Assembly: GCF_014646895.1 (NCBI RefSeq)
Contig: NZ_BMOD01000009.1
Location: 62,001-126,000 of the forward strand
Direction of reading: 5' to 3'
Length of the DNA stretch: 64,000 nucleotides
Origin: Deinococcus roseus
Lineage (GTDB): Bacteria; Deinococcota; Deinococci; Deinococcales; Deinococcaceae
Part shown: positions 58,915 through 64,000 of the stretch, piece by piece
Numbering within the stretch: position 1 is the stretch's first letter
Layout of the letters: each line of letters begins with the position of its first letter
Notes under the pieces: generated by a model
What the model was told of the DNA's origin: nothing
Database searches by the model: none
The model's input: only the letters and a program-made list of their open reading frames with translations
Program-made: the position numbers and the translations under genes

Positions 58915-60059
58915 GTCCCTCTTCCATCCAGGCGGTCAAGCAGGTGGTGCTGCCCTCTGGCACCTTGACCATCGAGCTGCATGACGAGCAGGTGCCTCTG
59001 GACACCATCACAGAATATGCGGTCCGGCAGAATCCCCGGCGTGGATTTCTGTTCGTCAGCAAAATTCTGGGCAAGCACCTTCCTGTGAAACCTTCCGAAG
59101 CCCTGAAACACCACTGCTCCCTGGCAAAGTCCCTGCCCCTGGATGCAGAAGGGCCTGTGCTGTTCATCGGGATGGCTGAAACAGCCACAGGCCTCTCTGC
59201 CAGCATCTTTGAGGAACACTGCAAGCTGACAGGAAGAAAGGACGCGCTGTACCTGCCTTCCACCCGTTACCGTCTGGGTGAGCATGCCACCTTGCTGTTT
59301 CAGGAAACCCACTCGCACGCCACAGACCACCTGATCTACCCTCCTCAGGACCCTGAGAAAAAAGCTTTGTGGGACCATGCCAGAACCCTGGTGCTGATTG
59401 ACGATGAGATCACCACTGGCAAGACCCTCAAGGCCCTCACGCATACCCTCAAAGCCGCCCTGCCAGCTTTGCAGGAAGTGCATCTGGTGTGTTTCACCAG
59501 CTGGCTGGATTTGCCCCCTGCAGTGCTGCAGGAAGAATTCGGATTGCCTGTGCAGATTCACGCCCTGGTGAAAGGCCGCATGGATTTCACCCCCAACCCA
59601 GAATTTGCTCCCCCTGAGCTGCCAAAAGTAACGGGCAACGGCGCAGACAAGACTCCCCTGATTCGCAAAGAGTACTCGCGTCTGGGAAGGCTGCCTGATG
59701 AACATGCACTTCCAGAACACCTGCAGAAAAAGGTTGCTGAACTGCCCCTGCAGGACAGACCCATTCTGGTGCTGGGAACCGGAGAATTCGCTTTTGAACC
59801 CCTGAAATTTGCAGCAGCGCTGGAAAATGCCGGGCACCAGGTGGTCTTTCACACCACCACCCGCAGCCCGATTTTGCCGGGCGAGGTGATTCACAGCCGC
59901 CTGGAATTCCCGGACAACTATGGGGACCAGATTCCCAACTACCTGTACAACCACCATCCAGCACAGTATTCCCGCATCATGCTGTGTTTTGAAACCCTTC
60001 CGACTTCCGAAGACCAGACCCTGGCTGACCTGCTGCAGGCAGAAACGGTCTACTTTTGA
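58911..60059 (+). CDS. phosphoribosyltransferase-like protein with TRSP domain
   Basis: A 382-residue protein. The N-terminal part is a phosphoribosyltransferase-like fold with LVLIDDEITTGKTLKAL near residue 160 as PRPP loop, preceded by VLFIGMAETATGLSASI. The C-terminal part (from about 255) carries PLIRKEYSRLGRLPDEHALP and VLGTGEFAFEPLKFAAAL, which match the TRSP domain seen only in Ter-type modules. The TTG start is supported by GGAGGA six bases upstream and overlaps the ATP-grasp stop. Confidence 0.85.
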   Translation: MSPSSIQAVKQVVLPSGTLTIELHDEQVPLDTITEYAVRQNPRRGFLFVSKILGKHLPVKPSEALKHHCSLAKSLPLDAEGPVLFIGMAETATGLSASIFEEHCKLTGRKDALYLPSTRYRLGEHATLLFQETHSHATDHLIYPPQDPEKKALWDHARTLVLIDDEITTGKTLKALTHTLKAALPALQEVHLVCFTSWLDLPPAVLQEEFGLPVQIHALVKGRMDFTPNPEFAPPELPKVTGNGADKTPLIRKEYSRLGRLPDEHALPEHLQKKVAELPLQDRPILVLGTGEFAFEPLKFAAALENAGHQVVFHTTTRSPILPGEVIHSRLEFPDNYGDQIPNYLYNHHPAQYSRIMLCFETLPTSEDQTLADLLQAETVYF

Positions 60060-60066
60060 GGCAAGC

Positions 60067-60807
60067 ATGCTGATTTTCACGGACCTGGACGACACCCTCT
60101 TTCAGACAGAACGCAAACTGCACCTGAGGCAAAAATCCCAGGAGCAGGCCACCAACGTGGTGCAAGACGGCAGTGGCGTGAAGCCCACCTTCATGCTGGA
60201 ACACCAGAAAAAGCTGCTGGACTGGCTTTCACACGGAGAAGTCATTGCCGTGACAGGCCGGGACCGCAGGGCCTTTGAAGCCCTGCAAATCAAATGGGGC
60301 AGCCATGCCATCCTGAACCACGGGGCCACCCTCCTGCTCTGGCAGGAAAATGGCTGGACCGACGACCCGGAATGGACCGACCACATGCGCCAGCAGGCCA
60401 GCCACTACCAGCACCTCCTGCAAGAAGCCCTGAGGTTGCTCCAGGAAGCCCATCCTGATCCAGAATTGATGTTTCACCGCATCATTCAGGAAGGGGACTT
60501 GCCCATCTGCACGGTCAGCAAGGTGCGTGGCCTTCCCGAGTCTGCACTGGCAGAAGTGCTGCAAACCGTACAGCAAAAACTTGGATCAGAAGGGTACTAT
60601 GTGCACCTGAATGGCAACAACCTGTCTTTTGTTCCGCATGCTGTTCGCAAGAAACATGCCGTGGAACACCTGAAAGCAAAACGGGGAGCAGGGCTGACCC
60701 TGGGCATCGGGGACAGCCACACCGATCTGGAGTTCATGCAAAGTTGTGATTTCTGGATGACCCCCTCTCAGAGCCAGATTGCACGCCTGCTGGAGCCCCA
60801 TGCCTGA
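60067..60807 (+). CDS. HAD-superfamily phosphatase of the Ter module
   Basis: A 246-residue Cof-type HAD hydrolase. Motif I is LIFTDLDDTLFQTE, motif II VIAVTGRDRRAF, the lysine lies in KKHAVEHLKAKRG, and motif IV is LGIGDSHTDLEFM. It would dephosphorylate the sugar-phosphate product of the neighbouring phosphoribosyltransferase. The ATG at 60067 follows GAGG by five bases. It overlaps the next gene by eight. Confidence 0.87.
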   Translation: MLIFTDLDDTLFQTERKLHLRQKSQEQATNVVQDGSGVKPTFMLEHQKKLLDWLSHGEVIAVTGRDRRAFEALQIKWGSHAILNHGATLLLWQENGWTDDPEWTDHMRQQASHYQHLLQEALRLLQEAHPDPELMFHRIIQEGDLPICTVSKVRGLPESALAEVLQTVQQKLGSEGYYVHLNGNNLSFVPHAVRKKHAVEHLKAKRGAGLTLGIGDSHTDLEFMQSCDFWMTPSQSQIARLLEPHA

Positions 60808-61924
60808 TTTTTCATTGACGCCCATGCCCACCAGTTACGATCCCCAGGACGTGACTTTTTTGCTGCTTCCCATCGAGATCGAAACACTGAGTGTGGAAGA
60901 GAAAGAAAAACGCATCCAGTCCGGGAACAGCCATTACAGTGAAATCCTTTCCATCGAGTCTCCCCCAAAAGCCGATTATCTGGAGCTGTACCATCGGGCG
61001 GTGGAGCGGCAGGCTGCACGTGTGGCACAGGACATTCGTCTGCTGGCTGCACAACTGGTGCAGGACACGCCAGCAGGGCAGAAACTGGTGCTGGTCAGCC
61101 TTGCACGGGCAGGAACGCCAGTGGGGGTGCTGCTCACCCGCTTTCTGCGCAGTTGTGGCCATGAGGTGCAGCACTACAGTGTCAGCATCATCCGGGACAG
61201 GGGGCTGGACCTGCATGCCCTGCAGCACATTGTGAATCAGGAAGGAAACCTTGCTGAACACCTGCATTTCATTGATGGCTGGACGGGCAAAGGGGTGATT
61301 TCCAGAGAACTGCAAATCAGTGTGGATCACTTCAATGCCGAGCAGGGCACCCGCCTTTCCAGCAACCTTTATGTTCTGGCAGACATCAGTGGCACCGCCC
61401 ACCATGCACCCACCCATGAAGATTACCTGATTCCACATGCTGTCCTGAACGGAACGGTTTCAGGCCTGATCAGCAGAACCGTCAGGCAGCCTGAAGCCTA
61501 TGCAGCAGGGGCTTTTGATGGGGCCATGCATCTGGAACACCTCACTGCACAGGATGAAACTTTGACCTACCTGGGCATGATTGAGGAGCATCATCCCCAG
61601 CCGCCCCAACTGCCGGAACTTCTTTCAGATTCACCGCGTAATACAGCTCAGTTGAGAACAACCTCCATGCAGTGCCTGCAGGACCTGCAACGCGGGTATG
61701 GAGAGCGTCCGCTCAATTACATCAAACCTGGTGTGGGTGAAAGCACGCGGGTGATGCTGCGCAGAATTCCTGAACGGTTGATTGTGCGGGACCCGCAGCA
61801 TCCTGATGTGCATCACCTGATCGAGCTGGCGGAAAAACGCCAGGTAGAGGTCACAAAACAGGTAGACTTGCCTTACCAGGCAGTGGCACTGATCCGGCCA
61901 CTTCTGACAGATCAGGACATATAG
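60800..61924 (+). CDS. StiP-family protein with PELOTA RNA-binding domain
   Basis: A 374-residue protein. Residues about 30-290 match the StiP/PRTase-like family, annotated elsewhere as a cysteine protease, with VLVSLARAGTPVGVLLTRFL, HFIDGWTGKGVI and LADISGTAHHAPTHEDYLIP. The C-terminal 50 residues (RLIVRDPQHPDVHHLIELAEKR) fit a PELOTA-type RNA-binding domain. The WTGKG segment resembles a PRPP-binding loop. The ATG at 60800 has GGAG four bases upstream; an ATG at 60824 is an alternative. A nucleic-acid or nucleotide-linked role is expected from the context. Confidence 0.82.
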   Translation: MPDFSLTPMPTSYDPQDVTFLLLPIEIETLSVEEKEKRIQSGNSHYSEILSIESPPKADYLELYHRAVERQAARVAQDIRLLAAQLVQDTPAGQKLVLVSLARAGTPVGVLLTRFLRSCGHEVQHYSVSIIRDRGLDLHALQHIVNQEGNLAEHLHFIDGWTGKGVISRELQISVDHFNAEQGTRLSSNLYVLADISGTAHHAPTHEDYLIPHAVLNGTVSGLISRTVRQPEAYAAGAFDGAMHLEHLTAQDETLTYLGMIEEHHPQPPQLPELLSDSPRNTAQLRTTSMQCLQDLQRGYGERPLNYIKPGVGESTRVMLRRIPERLIVRDPQHPDVHHLIELAEKRQVEVTKQVDLPYQAVALIRPLLTDQDI

Positions 61925-61937
61925 AAAGGGGTACCAC

Positions 61938-62393
61938 ATGAGTTTTTTCAACAAACTGAAAGGCGCAGCCCAATCCATCGCAGGAGACCTGCAAAAAAGT
62001 GCAAAGCAATTCATGAACCGTGAATTTGCAGAGGCCAGCATGGCCGCCTGTGCCCTGATGGCAGCCGCCGATGGAAAAATCGACTCCACGGAGCGCAGCA
62101 AAACCGCACAATTCATCATGAGCAATTCCGTGCTGCAGTCTTTTGATGTGGCCACCCTCAAACAGAAATTTGAATTTTACTGTGGCAAACTGGAACAGGA
62201 TTTCGATTTCGGCAAAATTGAAGCCATCCAGGCTGTGGGCAAACTGAAAAACAAACCGGAAGCGGCCCGTGCTGCTGTGCAGGTCGCGCTGGTGATCGCC
62301 AATGCAGACGGCAACTTTGACGAGAAAGAGCGTCAGGTGCTGCGGGAAATCTGCAATGCCGTGGCCATCAGCCCCAGCGAATTCGGCGCCTGA
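61938..62393 (+). CDS. terB: TerB-family protein
   Basis: A 151-residue helical protein with the duplicated TerB pattern: ALMAAADGKIDSTE in the first half and ALVIANADGNFDEKERQVL in the second, whose acidic residues bind metal in relatives. TerB links TerD-type proteins to membrane TerC. AAAGGGG lies six bases before the ATG, 13 bases after the previous stop. Confidence 0.92.
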   Translation: MSFFNKLKGAAQSIAGDLQKSAKQFMNREFAEASMAACALMAAADGKIDSTERSKTAQFIMSNSVLQSFDVATLKQKFEFYCGKLEQDFDFGKIEAIQAVGKLKNKPEAARAAVQVALVIANADGNFDEKERQVLREICNAVAISPSEFGA

Positions 62394-62414
62394 GCAGTCC
62401 GGGAACCCACACTG

Positions 62415-63317
62415 ATGCAGGCACTTGAACTGGGCGCTTCCCTGTATGTCCCTGGCACGCATCCACAACTCCTTTCCATCGTCAACGCAGAAAAATACCC
62501 TTTTCTGCGTTCGGTGATCATTTGCACAGAAGATGCTGTTTTGCCGCAGCATCTTCCAGAGGCGCTGCACAACATCAATCAGACCCTGCAGGAGTTGAGA
62601 AGCAGCAACCTGAAGGTGTTTGTGCGGGCCAGAAACATCCCGGTTTTGCAGCAATTGCTGGACCTGCCTGGAATCGAGCAGGTCGAGGGCTTTGTGCTTC
62701 CCAAAGTGGAGCCGCAAAACCTTCCCCTGTGGATGGGCACCCTGAAAGGCACCACATTCCAGATCATGCCCACCCTGGAAACCCGGGTGGTTTTTGACCG
62801 TGGAGCCCTGGACGAGTTGCGTTCCATGCTGCTGGCCCAGCAACACCGGGTGCTGTCTTTAAGGATTGGGGGCAATGACCTGCTGAGCCTGCTGAACATG
62901 CGCCGCAGCCGGGGGGTCAGTGCCTACCAGACCCCACTGGGCACCCTGATCAACCAGCTGGTTTTGCAATTCAAGCCTTACGGGTTCAACCTGAGTGCTC
63001 CGGTTTACGATTTCACGGATGACCCGGAAACCCTGGTGCAGGAAACCCGCATGGATTTGCAGAACGGTCTTTTTGGCAAGACTGCCATTCACCCCTCCCA
63101 GGTTCCGGTGATTGAAAGCCTGTACCGGGTGTCTGGCACCGATCTGGAAATGGCTGAAGCCATTCTGGCTGCAGATGCTCCTGCAGTGTTCAAAATGGGA
63201 GATGCCATGTGCGAACCTGCGACCCACCGCAACTGGGCCGAACAGGTGGTGGACCGGTACCAGGTGTATGGTCTGGACCCGGGCACCTCTGTGCAGCTTC
63301 ATGCTGTGAATGAATAA
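62415..63317 (+). CDS. CitE-like HpcH/HpaI aldolase/lyase
   Basis: A 300-residue TIM-barrel lyase of the CitE-like group. SLYVPGTHPQLL at the N-terminus, VKVFVRARNIPVLQ-like strands, LPKVEPQN, IMPTLETRVVF, LRIGGNDLLSLLNMRR, and FGKTAIHPSQVPVIES are characteristic. It should cleave or form a C-C bond next to a carboxylate, adding a small acid-derived moiety in the Ter metabolite pathway. It ends the operon. A long inverted repeat follows. Confidence 0.87.
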   Translation: MQALELGASLYVPGTHPQLLSIVNAEKYPFLRSVIICTEDAVLPQHLPEALHNINQTLQELRSSNLKVFVRARNIPVLQQLLDLPGIEQVEGFVLPKVEPQNLPLWMGTLKGTTFQIMPTLETRVVFDRGALDELRSMLLAQQHRVLSLRIGGNDLLSLLNMRRSRGVSAYQTPLGTLINQLVLQFKPYGFNLSAPVYDFTDDPETLVQETRMDLQNGLFGKTAIHPSQVPVIESLYRVSGTDLEMAEAILAADAPAVFKMGDAMCEPATHRNWAEQVVDRYQVYGLDPGTSVQLHAVNE

Positions 63318-63339
63318 CACCTGCAAGTAACACCTGCTG

Positions 63340-63398
63340 GTTGTCAGGGGAAACCCACCTGCTTGATCCACAAGTGCAGATGGGTTTCCCCTGACAAC
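63340..63398. repeat. 18-bp perfect inverted repeat
   Basis: GTTGTCAGGGGAAACCCA is matched exactly by TGGGTTTCCCCTGACAAC across a 23-base loop that can itself pair (CTGCTTG...CAAGTGCAG). No T-run follows. It could be a bidirectional terminator, an RNA-stability element or a palindromic repeat unit. Confidence 0.85.
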
Positions 63399-63440
63399 TC
63401 AAATTCAAGAAAAGCTCCAGAACCAGCACCCATGAACACC

Positions 63441-63446
63441 TACAAT
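63441..63446 (+). promoter_or_regulatory. -10 box, leaderless promoter
   Basis: TACAAT followed by seven bases and the ATG at 63454. No ribosome site is present and the -35 region is poor. Confidence 0.65.
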
Positions 63447-63453
63447 CAGAGCC

Positions 63454-63876
63454 ATGCTCAGGTCATTGCAACAATTCACCAGACGTGCCTGGAAAAATCC
63501 TGCCTGGAAACGCAGAACCCGCCTTTCGCTGGGAGCACTGTTTGTGTTCACAGGCATCTGCCATTTCTGGGTGCCCAGAATGTTTCTGTCCATCATGCCA
63601 AAATGGGTGCCTTTTCCAGAGGCTGCTGTGGCCCTCAGTGGTGCAGCAGAGGTGGCTGGAGGGCTGGGTTTGCTGAGCAAGGCCACACGCAAACCTGCTG
63701 GCCTGGGGCTGGTGGCCTTGCTGTTGCTGGTTTTTCCAGCCAACATCCAGATGCTGTTGTGGGCCAGAAAATTCCCTGTACCGGTGTGGCTGTTGTGGTT
63801 GAGGTTGCCTTTGCAGCCCCTCTTGATCTGGCTGGTGTGGTGGGCCAGTCAGGATGAGACTGAAGCGCGGGTTTGA
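63454..63876 (+). CDS. DoxX-like small membrane protein
   Basis: A 140-residue protein with four hydrophobic segments (LSLGALFVFTGICHFWVP, AAVALSGAAEVAGGLGLL, GLVALLLLVFPANIQMLL, LLWLRLPLQPLLIWLVWW) and a basic N-terminus. The glycine-rich second helix after WVPFPEAAVALSG is typical of DoxX/DUF417-like proteins, which occur with redox or stress functions. The start is set by the -10 box seven bases upstream. Confidence 0.75.
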   Translation: MLRSLQQFTRRAWKNPAWKRRTRLSLGALFVFTGICHFWVPRMFLSIMPKWVPFPEAAVALSGAAEVAGGLGLLSKATRKPAGLGLVALLLLVFPANIQMLLWARKFPVPVWLLWLRLPLQPLLIWLVWWASQDETEARV

Positions 63877-64000
63877 AGCTTTTCCAAAAAGCAAAAGCAA
63901 TCCTCTGAAATCATCCGTGCTGCGAATGGGTCTTTCGAATAAAGCGCCATTGACTTTCATAAATTTGTAACGAAAACAAAAAGTCCAGTGGCCTCGTGTC
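63877..64000. other. end of window, no gene seen
   Basis: These 124 bases are AT-rich and hold no supported coding start or RNA gene. Confidence 0.5.

Noticed and set aside
53423..63317. Simple tellurite-resistance operon
   Set aside because: The name reflects history. The set of ATP-grasp, PRTase, HAD, StiP and lyase genes shows a biosynthetic stress system, not just tellurite detoxification.

Overview
The window looks like a chromosome segment from a member of Deinococcota, most likely a Deinococcus of moderate GC content. This is inferred from gene content, CTG/CAG-rich codon use that leaves long open antisense frames, and several start codons placed about seven bases after a TANNNT box (leaderless transcripts, which are common in Deinococcus). 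I could run no database search, so family assignments rest on motifs I recognise. I see no rRNA, tRNA, CRISPR array, prophage or intact insertion sequence.

Region 1 (1-12219) is a purine salvage-to-carbon route on the + strand. It runs malate synthase (3' end), allantoate amidohydrolase, ureidoglycine aminohydrolase, a second M20 amidohydrolase of ureidoglycolate-amidohydrolase type, OHCU decarboxylase, an FAD/NAD(P) flavoprotein, HIU hydrolase, allantoinase, and xanthine dehydrogenase XdhA, XdhB and XdhC. Together they would take xanthine through urate, allantoin and ureidoglycolate to glyoxylate and then malate. No known urate oxidase is present. The flavoprotein wedged between uraD and uraH is the obvious candidate. 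A roughly 210-bp repeat with perfect 11-bp terminal inverted repeats lies inside the cluster.

Region 2 (12220-27765) holds accessory secreted and regulatory proteins. A minus-strand operon encodes a secreted seven-repeat lectin-like propeller fused to a cholesterol-dependent-cytolysin-like domain, a stalk-domain protein, a heparinase-like lyase and a BtuF-like binding protein. Divergent from it are a NarL-type histidine kinase/regulator pair and a GH5-like lipoprotein that lacks the usual nucleophile. An AfsR-like NB-ARC/TPR regulator and a DUF4832-type lipoprotein follow.

Region 3 (27779-37748) has a very large PAS/GAF/GGDEF/EAL protein, a stand-alone XdhC paralogue, a HAD phosphatase with a leaderless promoter, a small gene under a LacI-type palindrome, an orphan peptide with a lasso-leader-like motif, and a repeat lipoprotein.

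Region 4 (38015-48277) is a compact chemosensory operon: Hpt, REC-GGDEF-REC-kinase, CheW, CheR, CheW, MCP, CheA-REC and CheB. CheA lacks its own phosphotransfer domain, which sits on the first gene instead. A membrane diguanylate cyclase follows on the other strand.

Region 5 (49588-52908) has a structured non-coding stretch, a small secreted cysteine-containing protein, DinB, a DUF3445 protein and HU. Region 6 (53423-63317) is a Ter stress-response locus: four TerD-type proteins, a TerC-type membrane protein, then ATP-grasp, phosphoribosyltransferase/TRSP, HAD, StiP/PELOTA, TerB and CitE-like lyase. This matches a computationally predicted pathway for an unidentified nucleoside-like metabolite. 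A DoxX-like membrane protein ends the window.
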